In this document: one piece after another, positions 32,230 to 42,416 of the stretch
Layout of the letters: the number at the start of each line of letters is the position of its first letter
Position numbering within the stretch: position 1 is the first letter of the stretch
Notes under the pieces: generated by a model
Seen by the model: the letters and a program-made list of their open reading frames with translations, nothing else
Told to the model about the DNA's origin: nothing
Databases searched by the model: none
Made by a program: the position numbers and the translations under genes
Assembly: GCA_900095095.1 (NCBI GenBank)
Contig: FMBT01000536.1
Coordinates: 1 to 59,928 of the forward strand
Direction of reading: 5' to 3'
Length of the DNA: 59,928 nucleotides
Source: Fragilariopsis cylindrus CCMP1102
Taxonomy: Eukaryota > Bacillariophyta > Bacillariophyceae > Bacillariales > Bacillariaceae

Positions 32230-33768
32230 TTGAATGAAACTACAAATGATGCCACTCTATTCTGCTGCATTCGAAGCGGATATAGTGACTTCCTTCCTTT
32301 TCTTCTCCTGCATTTCCTCTGGCTTTGTACATGCCTTGACGTCATAGTCGGTTTGACTCTTCGATTCATTCTAAACTCCATCTGTTACCTAACTACCAAC
32401 AGTCTCCTTTGGATTATAGATAGAATCATCTTACCAAATACTACTGTGGATGGAATAATGGAAGTAATCTTCTGTTTGTTCGCAGTACCACTATTAATAT
32501 CAAACTTACTACTGGCACTATTGCCAAATTTCACAAACTATCGCAATACAATCTTTAAAACAACAACAGGACACTGCTCCTCCGGCCGTCATGCCAGAAG
32601 AGGAAGACACTCTAATCGTCATCACACCTATTGGTATGGATCATATCAAAACAAATATAACAAGAAAGAAGATTCCCCAAGAAAGAAGCTTCGCAAACAA
32701 CGAAGCTTATTCAGTAATAAGGAGCGAGAAATTCGCCGAAAGATCGACCTACTTCAATACTTTGATCCTATTATCATACCTCCTGACACATTTGTCATTG
32801 ACGATGATGTATTCTACGATGCTACCAATGACTGGCTTGAAGAAGCAGTGGTCCATTTGGATCTACCTACAACTATAACATCAACAGTTATCAACGCCGC
32901 TGTTGATTCCTTTGACGTCCTATCACATTACAAGCAATTAAATCAATTAAATCACTTCGATAATGGCTCTCTTATAGGCATGCTGCAGTACGTACAACAT
33001 CAATCTCGCCCTGATATATCCCGTGCTGTCGCTCAAGTGCACCAATACACACTTGGACCAAGACATCGTCGCCTTGATCCATCGTCACTCCATTATAAAT
33101 CTATTTTGATACAAGCCCGACATCTTCAACTACAAGTCTTTCATTATGATACAACTCTTAATAATAATTCATCTACTCCTGAAATTTATTTATCATCAAA
33201 CAGTAAAGAACTCCCAATAGTAATTGATACTGGTGCTAGCACTTCTATTACACCTATTGCATCGGACTTTACTACTGACATATCCAAAGCAGATTTACAA
33301 GAATTAAAACAAGTCAACGGTACTACAGCAGTATGTGGACAAGGAACAGTGCTATGGCCAATAGAGGATGTCAATGGTACTCGAAGATCAATAATCACAG
33401 ATGCCTACTACGTCCCTGATGCTGGTATCAGACTATTCTCACCACAAGACTATATTCGCAACAACAAGACGGCCTCTCTTCTCTGTAACTCTGAAGGCGT
33501 CCGCTTTACACTCAAATGTGGAACAGTACTCAAGTTTCCTTTTAACAAATCCAACAATCTTCCATTTATGCTTACAGAAACATCTCTTAATGAACAAAAC
33601 AACAACAACTCCCATCTCATTTCATCCATTAGTGGAATGTCTGCCTACAACTCTCTACTTGATCGAAGTATCTTCAACCGTGATAACTTTAACCTCAATC
33701 CAGCACAATGTGAATTAATCAGATGGCATTGTCGATGGACCATTGTGATCTCAATCGAGTTAGAATGA
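32230..33768 (+). CDS. copia pol, N-terminal part: hydrophobic region, RT-like remnant and protease
   Basis: The frame is the same as gag, after one stop. Residues about 19-110 contain three or more hydrophobic stretches (FLPFLLLHFLWLC, IMEVIFCLFAVPLLIS), unusual for a copia polyprotein. Residues ~247-280 resemble the RT-RNase H connection found again at the end of this element's RT (GMLQYVQ, SRPDIS, YTLGP). The aspartic protease follows, with VIDTGAS (Asp333) and the copia-type YYVPDAGIRLFSPQ motif. The frame stops at 33768 just after the start of the pre-integrase zinc-binding region (WHCR). Confidence 0.8.
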   Translation: MNETTNDATLFCCIRSGYSDFLPFLLLHFLWLCTCLDVIVGLTLRFILNSICYLTTNSLLWIIDRIILPNTTVDGIMEVIFCLFAVPLLISNLLLALLPNFTNYRNTIFKTTTGHCSSGRHARRGRHSNRHHTYWYGSYQNKYNKKEDSPRKKLRKQRSLFSNKEREIRRKIDLLQYFDPIIIPPDTFVIDDDVFYDATNDWLEEAVVHLDLPTTITSTVINAAVDSFDVLSHYKQLNQLNHFDNGSLIGMLQYVQHQSRPDISRAVAQVHQYTLGPRHRRLDPSSLHYKSILIQARHLQLQVFHYDTTLNNNSSTPEIYLSSNSKELPIVIDTGASTSITPIASDFTTDISKADLQELKQVNGTTAVCGQGTVLWPIEDVNGTRRSIITDAYYVPDAGIRLFSPQDYIRNNKTASLLCNSEGVRFTLKCGTVLKFPFNKSNNLPFMLTETSLNEQNNNNSHLISSISGMSAYNSLLDRSIFNRDNFNLNPAQCELIRWHCRWTIVISIELE

Positions 33769-34617
33769 TCCTCTCAAAGCCAAGACAACCAAAGATTCTG
33801 CAAAAACTGGTGAGATTATACCACAAATGGTAACACCTTCCGTAACTGGAACAACTACTAGCATTCCTTGCTGCTGTGAGGCATGCCAATATGCAAAACA
33901 GAAGAGAAGAATCCCGAATCATCAAAAGAAACCAAGAATATTGAACTTGAAGAGTTTTAACTGCAGGAGATCTTTATCCTGGTGACAAAGTATCATGTGA
34001 TCATTACATGTCTCCTTCTAAGGGTCGACTAATGCACACTCGTGGCAAAGAATCAACATCTTTACAGTATGTTGTGGGACAATCTTTGTTGATCATGCAA
34101 CCAACTTTCTATTTAACAACCATCAAATCAATCTCTTCGCAGAAACAACTGTTGATAGTAAACATAAATGTGAATCACTCTTTGACCAATACGGAGTTCA
34201 AATAAAACAGTATGCAGCTGACAATCACCCCTTTCGATCGAAAGCATGGGTCTCTGATTGTACTGTTCAACAACAATTGCCTACCAAACATTCTGGTGTA
34301 GGCGCACATCATCAAGTACTTGTTGAAAGACACATTCAAACCATATTTAACTGGAGTCGTGCTAATCTCCTACACTTTGTATTGCACTGGCCTCAAGTCG
34401 CAAGAAACAGAGATGACCTCTGGCCTTTTGCAGTTGACTACTCAGTATACATGCACAATCACCTTCCAACTCGTGATGGTCGTATCTCTCCAGTTGAATT
34501 ATTTACAAATACTTTATTCTCTAACTATAATCATCTTACTCGTGCACACGTCTTTGGCTGCCCAGTATACGTCCTTGATCCTCGACTACAAGACTCTAAA
34601 GCATTCCAAAATGGACA
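33700..34617 (+). pseudogene. copia integrase region, frame-broken
   Basis: Split over frames: a pre-integrase zinc motif (WHCR...H, then CCEACQYAKQKRR), GDKVSCDHYMSPSKGRL (first-aspartate strand), FVDHATNFLF, YAADNHPF (second Asp) and HHQVLVERHIQTIFNW (Glu). The tail reads AHVFGCPVYVLDP, the usual copia integrase end. Frame breaks near 33735, 33960, 34075 and 34615 may be lost bases. All DDE residues are present across the frames. Confidence 0.75.
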
Positions 34618-37137
34618 ATGCGCAGTCGACGAGGCATTTACCTTGGTGTCAGTAAGCTTCACTCCTCAACAGTACATCTTGTTCTCAATCCAGAAACAGG
34701 TGACATTAGTCCGCAATATCACTGTGTGTTCGATGATACATTCAGCACAGTATGGTCTGATGGAAACTTCGACAAAACTCTATGGAATAACCTGGTATCA
34801 ACGACCGATAGTATCGACAAACACCACTCATTACAACCTGATAGAGATGGCGTACTATCATTGCCTCCAGATTATGTACCTTTTTCATCAGATACTACAC
34901 AAGATCAAGATAACAACTTTCGAACTAACAATAATAATAACGTTCCAATCAATGATAATAACAAGAAAAACAATGATACTGATAATACTGATACTGTACA
35001 ACCTACTCCTGCTCAAAGCGAGTCACCATCCTCACCACTACTCTCTCGTCAAATCTTTACTCCATCACCATCTACAATCAATCATCCAACAATTAATCCT
35101 CCAACTCCATTTGTACCACGCCGGTCTACTCGTTCTAACTTTGGTGACGCTCCTGATAAACTCGATCCATCAAATCATCTAGCAACAAGTTACATTGACA
35201 AATCAAAAACACCATCTGAACAATACTGCAATGCACTTGGTATCAAGTTACCTAGTACATCGAGAGGGAGAACAACAAGTCAAGGAGGATGCTTGAAAAC
35301 ATCCTATACTTCGAATACCAAACAAAATCTTCCAAAAGTTAAACGCAGTCAACTCAATTCATACTATCTTACATGTTTAAACTGGAATAAACTACTCACT
35401 GTTTGCAATACAGGAATAACAACATTAGATGCATTTAAATGTGAGATACAAAAGAACCTATCATATGCAAATCTTACACCTGAAAATGGGTATGGAATAC
35501 AAATGCTTGAATATTTTAATCCAGCACTTCTTATTGCTATTGCTAACAAAGATGATAACCCAACATTAAAAGAAGCAATGAATAGTCCAGATGCTGCTGG
35601 CTTTATGAAGGCCATGGAACAAGAAATTGACACGTTAATTCGCATGGAAGCCTTCATTGTTGTCAATGAACAACCCTGGATGAACGTAGTATCATCTGTC
35701 TGGGCATTCAAAAAGAAACGATATCCTGATGGAGATTTACGAAAACTAAAAGCCAGAATATGTGCTCGTGGATTTGAACAAATAGAAGGCGTTGACTACT
35801 TCGAGACATTCGCACCTGTAGTTCAATGGATGACTGTAAGAATCATTCTTATTATGACAATACTACTTAACTTAGAAAACAAACAAATTGATTACACTGC
35901 TGCTTTTATGCAAGCTCCCATCGACCATGATGTCTATGTTGAAATGCCTAAACTGTTTCAAGTAAAAGGCAAAGTATGGAAACTAAAACGTGCTCTCTAT
36001 GGTCTCAAGGATGCTCCTCGATCCTTCTTCATGCATACAAAAAGAAAATTAGAAGAACTTGGTTTTAGACAATCTGATGCTGACCCATGTTTATTCATCT
36101 CACCTACAGTTATATGCCTCATATACGTTGATGATGCATTGTTTGTCTACAAATCCCCTGAAGAAGTTGACATCTTAACAAAGAAAATGAAAGATCTTGG
36201 AATGCTATTTGAAGAAGAATCTGATGTAGCAGGCTACTTAGGTGTACTAATTGATAGAGATCCAGAAAATGATACTATCACACTTCGACAAAGTGGTTTA
36301 GCACAACGAATCGTTGAAGCATTACATCTAGATGATGATACACCTTCAATCACAACACCAGCTTCTGCCTTTCTTCCTCAAGATGTGGACGGAGAGAATG
36401 CACATGAAATTTACAACTATGCCTCCGTTGCAGGTATGATGCAATATTTACAAGGACACTCTCGTCCTGACATTTCCTTTGCTGTTTCCCAAGTATCAAG
36501 ATACACATTTGGACCAAAACGTTCGCATGAATTAGCAATTGAACGAATTGGACGCTATCTCAAAGGAACTATTGACAAAGGACTTATATTAAAACCAAAT
36601 CTTAAAGAAACAACATTCAAAATTGATGTATATGTTGATGCTGCTTTTGCTTCTGGCTGGGGAACCGAACTTGGATCTAACCCTGATTCAGTTAAATCTC
36701 GTACCGGATACATTGTGGAAGTCATGGGATGCTCCGTAATATGGTGCTCTAAACTACAACCTTGCATTGCTACATCAACCATGGAATCAGAATATACTGC
36801 CTTATCGATGGCACTCCGTGCTGCTATTCCACTCATGGCAGTTACTTCCTCAATAAATAAAGGACTCAACTTTACTGCAACCAAATTCTTACAATTCAAA
36901 GCAACTGTTCACGAAGATAACATGGGCGCTCTCAAGCTTGCTAATCTTGAACCTGGTCGTAATACTCCTAGATCAAAATTCTATGCACTCAAGTTGCATT
37001 GGTTTCGATCATGGTTAGTACCAAAAGAAATTGAAATCATTCATTGTCCAACGAAAGATCAGAAGGCTGACTTTCTAACCAAACCCTTGACTCGAACTAG
37101 CTTTGAAGCTTGTCGGTTCTTATCAATGGGATGGTGA
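34618..37137 (+). CDS. copia reverse transcriptase and RNase H
   Basis: 839 residues read from 34618, starting within the integrase tail (MRSRRGIYLG). A Ser/Thr/Asn-rich linker follows to about residue 240. The RT begins around SSVWAFKKKRYPDG and RGFEQIEGVDYFETFAPV, with AALYGLKDAPR-type motif (ALYGLKDAPRSFF) and the catalytic YVDD at 503-506. The RNase H shows VYVDAAFASGW, TMESEYTALS and EDNMGALKLAN. The frame is intact from 34618 to the TGA at 37137. The element's RT machinery therefore looks functional. Confidence 0.92.
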   Translation: MRSRRGIYLGVSKLHSSTVHLVLNPETGDISPQYHCVFDDTFSTVWSDGNFDKTLWNNLVSTTDSIDKHHSLQPDRDGVLSLPPDYVPFSSDTTQDQDNNFRTNNNNNVPINDNNKKNNDTDNTDTVQPTPAQSESPSSPLLSRQIFTPSPSTINHPTINPPTPFVPRRSTRSNFGDAPDKLDPSNHLATSYIDKSKTPSEQYCNALGIKLPSTSRGRTTSQGGCLKTSYTSNTKQNLPKVKRSQLNSYYLTCLNWNKLLTVCNTGITTLDAFKCEIQKNLSYANLTPENGYGIQMLEYFNPALLIAIANKDDNPTLKEAMNSPDAAGFMKAMEQEIDTLIRMEAFIVVNEQPWMNVVSSVWAFKKKRYPDGDLRKLKARICARGFEQIEGVDYFETFAPVVQWMTVRIILIMTILLNLENKQIDYTAAFMQAPIDHDVYVEMPKLFQVKGKVWKLKRALYGLKDAPRSFFMHTKRKLEELGFRQSDADPCLFISPTVICLIYVDDALFVYKSPEEVDILTKKMKDLGMLFEEESDVAGYLGVLIDRDPENDTITLRQSGLAQRIVEALHLDDDTPSITTPASAFLPQDVDGENAHEIYNYASVAGMMQYLQGHSRPDISFAVSQVSRYTFGPKRSHELAIERIGRYLKGTIDKGLILKPNLKETTFKIDVYVDAAFASGWGTELGSNPDSVKSRTGYIVEVMGCSVIWCSKLQPCIATSTMESEYTALSMALRAAIPLMAVTSSINKGLNFTATKFLQFKATVHEDNMGALKLANLEPGRNTPRSKFYALKLHWFRSWLVPKEIEIIHCPTKDQKADFLTKPLTRTSFEACRFLSMGW

Positions 37138-37218
37138 TCATATCACTACTACATATTCATCTTATCACTACTTGCTTAATATACATATTTCTTTCATTTT
37201 TATGAGTTCTAGCGAACT

Positions 37219-37226
37219 AAAGGGAG
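37219..37226 (+). promoter_or_regulatory. polypurine tract (plus-strand primer)
   Basis: aaagggag immediately precedes the 3' LTR, the expected place for the RNase H-resistant plus-strand primer. Confidence 0.75.
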
Positions 37227-37399
37227 TGTGAAGAGAATTAATATATCAAGCGCACACTATTGTTGCTATGCGCGATGAAGCAACGTCACTCTACTTTCAC
37301 TAACTAATATATATTCATTCATCTTATAATTTACAATAATGCATGCTTAAAATACAACTTACTATCATTTACTATTTCTTAGCCTTATTTCCCTTCGCA
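37227..37399 (+). repeat. copia 3' LTR
   Basis: 173 bp, identical to the 5' LTR apart from T3 in place of T4. Preceded by a purine-rich tract and followed by tatag, sharing tata with the 5' flank. Confidence 0.95.
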
Positions 37400-37852
37400 T
37401 ATAGACTACTATTAGTAGTAGGTAGGCTTGAGTTATTCGATATATTACAACTAGAAAAAAACTTTTGATCATGATAAGGCACTCTATGGATTCAGATCTA
37501 GAAAGCTTCTTTCTGATTGTCAACGAGATTTGGGTTTTGTACAATAAGAGGAGATGCAAAATATCTGAAGATATTTGCATTCAAATCAATTCAAATTAAT
37601 TTTTACTACTGCTACTGTATATAAATAAAAATATTCTATAGATTAGAAACTCCAGTAGTGAAACTCTTCAGCTAATTAGAATTTCTACCTTTCCACATAT
37701 ATTTTTTCAAGACATATAATTGTAGGGTCTTTGCAAGAATATAACCTGACATTTCCTCTTCGCATATATTGTAATTGATTGTTTCTGTCGACATTTCATC
37801 CAAGACAGTTCACTTTATTGTACTTCATCTCATTCCATATTCTTTGCTAGCT
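37400..37852. other. spacer between copia 3' LTR and scramblase gene
   Basis: About 450 AT-rich bases, original host DNA on the right side of the copia insertion. No gene is seen. It contains the 3' UTR of the minus-strand scramblase gene. Confidence 0.5.
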
Positions 37853-39756
37853 CTAACTTGAACTCAAGACGATCTGGCAAGGACAGACACTATAACGGAC
37901 GAAACAAAAACATACCCACAAGTTGATGGATACTGTTAGTGACGTGTAGTAATTAGCGATTATTAAAAATACAAATTGGGCGAACGAAAAGAAGTACTTA
38001 CCATCCGTAGATAAAACAATTGAAAAAAACGAGATGGAAGTTACCATCCCCTCAAAGTAGCACATGTCACCATCACGTTCAAAGAACATGTAATCAAGGT
38101 GGACCATTTGTCCTAAAATGTTTGCTTTTTGTTGCGGTGTTATGCTTGGATTTTTGAATTGAACATCATACAAATCGGAGTCTGTGAACATTTCACGCGC
38201 ACCTTGTGCCATTGTCTTGGTTTGAGTTTTGTAATAGAAGCAAAGTTACCAAAATTCAATTGGTGCATCTTCGAAACGTTACCAAAATCTTGGTCGGATG
38301 CAACAGCCTGTCCAAATTCGGAACTGAAGCAAAGTTTGGAACATCCACCAAAAAGACACGGTCCTCGTGTAGCAGCAAACAATTCCGATCGTCCGGTGGT
38401 TTCATTCGGATCAGCTCGATCCATTAGCTGCATGATTGGCTTGAAACCACCACCACCGACTGGTTGAATAGTTTCACCAATCAATTTTGCTCGTTCACGT
38501 TTGCCATGAGCTTCTCCAGGTCGACCGGTGAGCTTTATAAGATAGTAAATGATTGATATTAAATAAATACAAGAAGAGAACAATTTTCAGGTAAGATTTT
38601 GATACGCAAAGGTAGAAAGAAACAACAGAAACAAATGTTGGTGCCATTATTTTTATTATATAGTAAAACTTACATCACCGCATGGAGGGTCCCGACTTGA
38701 CGACACCCATCACCACAAGAAAAACAGCACAAACATGGCTCTATAGATGATAATTAAGGAGGATGATATTACATGATTAAGAGAAGCAAAAAAGTGACTT
38801 TTAGCGAGGATACAAACAATAAACAAACAAACAAAACACAGCAATAGAGACGTGTAGTATGGATGATAGATATATACCATTATATCATGTTAAAAGAAAG
38901 GAAACGAAAACTTACTAGGACATAATCCCTTGCAGCAACAATCACAACCTTCGCGTTCAAATGTCATGAAGGGATCACCACTTGGCTCATAGGACCAATC
39001 GACGGTTTGTCCAGGTTGTAGTTCCGGTGCATCAGAACCAACATGATAGAATCTCACAAAGATAGAATGGTCAGGAGAGCAGCAACAACGTGAACAACCA
39101 TCCGATTCTTCCTTAATGATCTGTATTGTTATTTGTTTGTATTTTTTATTTTAAAGTGTTGGAATGGAATGGATGAGCGAACGAACGAACACAGATGATG
39201 TGATTTCTTCATCATATCATTCGCAATTATAATATGATAGGTACCGCTACAATAAATACGACTATATCAATCGCTTCACTTACCATTATTCTTTTCTTTG
39301 TTTCGTGATCAAAAACATCATAAACGTTTTGTTGTTCAATACATCCACCGGAAACCGCCTCGACCATTCGTATACGCTGCTGAATAAAGAACGAATCCAT
39401 GCCTGTATTGTATGTATTGTATTGTATTGCATCAGTTCAATTCAATTCAATTATCATTTATTGTATTGTATTGTATTGTATTGTATTGTATCGTGAGGCA
39501 GGTAATTTAGGGAGTAAATGAATGAGAACACAATGAGAAAATTTCAATGGCTGATAATAGAAGCAAAACATATCACATTACATCATCATGATACGTAGAA
39601 CAATGACTCTTTGTAAAAGCGAAATCATCCATAATATGTATAGGTACACTTACGACTTAAAACTTCAACCGTTCGAGGATCCAGCAAGGTTGCGGTAGAG
39701 ACAGGCTCTGCTTGAGCGACACCTGATGTGTCAGTAGATTCATCCTTTTTATCCAT
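37853..39756 (-). CDS. phospholipid scramblase-like protein, six exons
   Basis: Exons on the minus strand: 39756-39654, 39402-39284, 39120-38916, 38740-38674, 38532-38002 and 37889-37853, each with GT-AG borders and compatible phases, giving about 354 residues. Motifs: MDSFFIQQRIRMVEAVSGGC, a Cys cluster SRCCCSPDHSIF, EREGCDCCCKGLCP, GGGFKPIMQLMDR, GPCLFGGCSKLC, and LGQMVHLDYMFFERDGDMCY. This is the layout of the scramblase/LURP-one-related superfamily with its Cys-rich pairs. Such proteins sit at membranes, usually through palmitoylated Cys runs. One base appears lost in three places (near 38678, 38226 and 38052), each in a homopolymer. The C-terminus ends in YGCVCPCQIVLSSS. Substrate and membrane are unknown. 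Confidence 0.82.
39405..39492. repeat. TATTG/ATTCA pentanucleotide repeats in scramblase intron 1
   Basis: Runs of tattg units, with a short ttcaattcaa run between, fill the 3' end of intron 1. Ordinary microsatellite. Confidence 0.85.
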
Positions 39757-40499
39757 GATTGCAATTGATTGATTGATACGATAGATTTATCTATTGATTG
39801 ATGGATTGGTTGGTATTACCGGTATGATTACAATGGATTTAATTTGAAAGACAAGAATTGTGTGGATTTTGAAAGCAGTCGTTTTGACATATGAAATTAT
39901 CTACTGTTCGTTTGCTTACTGTTTACTGCAGGTCCTACGCCGCTAGTACTTGTAACGAGAGATAATGAGAACATGATATTTCATCACTATTGAAAGTTAA
40001 TAACTTCTTGTCCTTGTAAGTTCACGTCCAATAACAAACAAGTAAGAACGGTACAGTAAGTTAGTATCAAGTTTTTTTGTTTAGTTTTTAAATTAATCAA
40101 ACCTTGAACAGTACCGTATTGGTAGCGTCAAAATGAGGTTTTTAATTAAGATATATTTAATAAATAATAATAATAATAATATTATAGTTTTAGATCTGAA
40201 GAAAATAATTTCTTCCTCTAAAAAGAAGAACTGAATATTATTCTACACGTTTTGGTGAGGAATCAGACACATGGCAGAGAATTCTTTATCTTTCAGACAA
40301 TAATTCTTAGAGGAGTGATCAAAAGAAGATAGTACTTGTCCATGGTGCAACGGTTAATTTGCACGCGCTATCGTGAGGGATTTTCACACGATTAACACTC
40401 TTGGTGGCGTGAGACTATCTGAATAAAACAATTCTTTCAAGAATATTCTTCTACATTGTTGGCACGAATGAAATCTCATAGGTTTATTCTGTGTTGACA
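39757..40499. other. intergenic region with two adjacent hairpins
   Basis: Upstream of the scramblase gene and of the DIRS-like fragment. Mostly AT-rich with a TAA/ATA run near 40160-40183. At 40345-40392 two perfect 6-bp stem-loops lie side by side (gtgcaa/ttgcac and atcgtg/cacgat); the first has a CGGTTAAT loop like a tRNA D-arm. No complete tRNA can be folded. Confidence 0.5.
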
Positions 40500-40552
40500 G
40501 ACAGACTTTACAATGTGACTCTTTCATCACCGGATGTAACCATACCCTCAGG

Positions 40553-41290
40553 TTGAGCAAAGAAGAACTGGAAGATCTAGCCCTGTGGTTAGCTTTCCTA
40601 GCCCAAGCTAGGGCTGGAATTTCTATGAACGGCCTCACCATCAGGAACTCCACTATCCTGTCCATCTCAGATTCTTGCCCCTACGGTTTGGGTGGATTCA
40701 CCAGCGGTGGCCGAGCCTGGAGATTGAAAGTCTCTAAATCATCATTCATTTATGGAAAGAGCATCGCCAATAACATTCTTGAGTTCTTAGCCATGACCAT
40801 CAACCTCTGGCTAGCACTCATCGAATGTGAGGAGCAAGGAAAGACGGACGAACTCATCTTAGCCTTGGGAGACAACACGAGTGCAATCGGATGGATCTTC
40901 AAGACCAGCAAGTTGACCAAGGATTCGCAGTACTACACTGCAGCTAACTTTATTGTAAGGAAGACAGCAAACCTGTTGACCAAGTCCAAGAACTTCCTCG
41001 TTGCTCAGCACATCCCGGGAAAGGAGAACAAAGCATCTGACTGGATGACATTTGAGTGGGACGACCAATCGGATGAGATGAAACCTGTATCCCATCCCAT
41101 TGCGTATGACCGCCCTTCCAATGACCAATTCACAGAAAGACTACTCACATTCGTCCCACAGTTACTTCCCCTACATTTCAAAATATCTCACCTCCCCACA
41201 GAGCTCTTCTCCTTCGCACAGGAAAGCGTGCACATGCTCGAATTGTCTATGCTGCAAAATCAGAGGGACACAGCAAATACTACAAGAGAA
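40553..41290 (+). pseudogene. DIRS-like RNase H region
   Basis: The sequence LSKEELEDLALWLAFL is the typical DIRS RT/RNase H connection. SISDSCPYGLGGFTSGGRAWR gives the first aspartate, ILEFLAMTINLWL the glutamate, and LALGDNTSAIGWIFK the second aspartate, then VAQHIPGKENKASDW, which ends the domain. The frame is open upstream, so TTG at 40553 is not a real start. Confidence 0.8.
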
Positions 41291-42416
41291 TCTGGAGAAG
41301 GTGGCTCGGTTTCCTGGCAGTCTGTCCCATTGGCACAGACTCCTATCTTGGAGGAGTATCAGCAGGTGAAGTCCCCTTGGTCTTCCAAGCCTTTCTTAAA
41401 ATTTATAGAGAGACTTGGGACCGTAAAGAACCTCTGGCAGGATCGACTGTCAGAGCTGCCGCGTGGGCTTTGAGAAAGAAGTTCGGGGATCATCTCGGGA
41501 CGTCACCCCTGCACCAAAGGCCCCTCCAAGGCAAGGAGCACCAACTACTCCCCGTCCTTGGAGATCTTTTGACAGGCATGGAATCTCTAGATCCAAATGT
41601 GAAGAGACAGAAAGCTATGTCGCCGTCCCTACTAAGGAATCTTCCTGTAGGGACCCAACTAGAAGTTATGGCCAGTTCTACTGATCACGCGGCCAACCTC
41701 ATCATCGGTGCCTTCTTCTTTGCCATACAAGCTTGCAAATACGTACAAACTCCAACTGCAGGGAAGACAAAGATGATCACTCTAGAAGGCGTCAAATTCT
41801 TCACCAAGGACAGATCCGAGCTTGACCAACTCGACCCAGATCTTCTTACCAAAGCTCATTAAGTTCAGATCACATTCGAAGAGCAAAAGAATGGAGTAAA
41901 GTTTGATGAGAGGTCCCAGGCCAAAATAAGAGACGCAACTCTGTGTCCGGTCATCAGGTTCGGAAGAGCTTTACAGCAAGTCAGATGGTACGTCAAAGGT
42001 GCATCTGACGCCACCCCTCTCTGTTCCATCAATGACCCGTTTGGCAATGAAGCCAAGTTTTTCACCAGTGTCAACACCTTGGGACTCATAAGGAGTACTG
42101 TCGTATCCATGGAGGAAAAGAAAAGTTTGGATTTGACCCAGAGAGATAGGAACAAGAATCTTCAATCAGGAGCAGCCATGGCTCTCTTCCTGCAGAACCA
42201 CTCGTCCGACAAGATCATGATTCTAGGAAGATGGAAATCTAAGGCTTCCTTGATTACATTCAACCACAAGTGATCGCCTGGACTGGCTGCTTCTCGCAAG
42301 ATATGATCGGGTTCGATCATTTCCACAAACTCACCTCCAAGCACATCAACAATAAAGCAAGAACAGAACACCATGAGAACTACACCTTGATCCCCGAGCT
42401 AAACCTCAAGTTCTAA
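41290..42416 (+). pseudogene. DIRS-like tyrosine recombinase, mutated
   Basis: Recombinase motifs: GAFFFAIQACKYVQTP (box A), QSGAAMALFLQNHS and KIMILGRWKSKA (box B), then, in a shifted frame, DYIQPQVIAWTGCFSQ with the nucleophile Tyr. In family members I recall, box A has MRSCEY and box B has RSGAAMAL; here the arginines are Gln (CAA). Together with the in-frame stop and frame change this indicates an inactive copy. Confidence 0.7.

Larger units (their letters stand above)
29830..37399 (+). mobile_element. Ty1/copia retrotransposon with near-identical LTRs
   Basis: A 7.57-kb element with 174- and 173-bp LTRs (TGTG...CGCA) that differ by one T. The order of domains is gag, protease, integrase, RT, RNase H, which defines copia type. 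A primer-binding site complementary to the middle of initiator tRNA-Met lies directly after the 5' LTR, and a purine tract lies directly before the 3' LTR. A possible 4-bp target duplication (tata) flanks it. Gag is open; pol is interrupted at 33768, ~34075 and ~34615. Near-identical LTRs mean recent insertion. It inserted between THUMPD1 and the scramblase gene without disrupting either. A diatom CoDi-like lineage is an inference from the primer site and protein style. Confidence 0.93.
40500..42416 (+). mobile_element. DIRS-like retrotransposon fragment (RNase H plus tyrosine recombinase)
   Basis: An RNase H domain followed by a tyrosine recombinase with no integrase identifies a DIRS-order retroelement. 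The RT that should precede the RNase H is missing, so the 5' end is truncated near 40520. The frame changes near 41290 and 42250 and has an in-frame TAA at 41860-41862. The element ends with a plausible recombinase C-terminus (PELNLKF, stop at 42414-42416). G+C is visibly higher than in the flanks. Decayed and non-autonomous. Confidence 0.8.

Noticed and set aside
34277..35182. 301-codon frame overlapping the start of the copia RT frame
   Set aside because: Only its first ~110 residues are integrase; the rest is out-of-frame Leu/Ile/His-rich translation of the RT linker.
40340..40420. tRNA gene
   Set aside because: A D-arm-like hairpin is present but no T-arm consensus (GGTTCGAATCC) or acceptor pairing follows.
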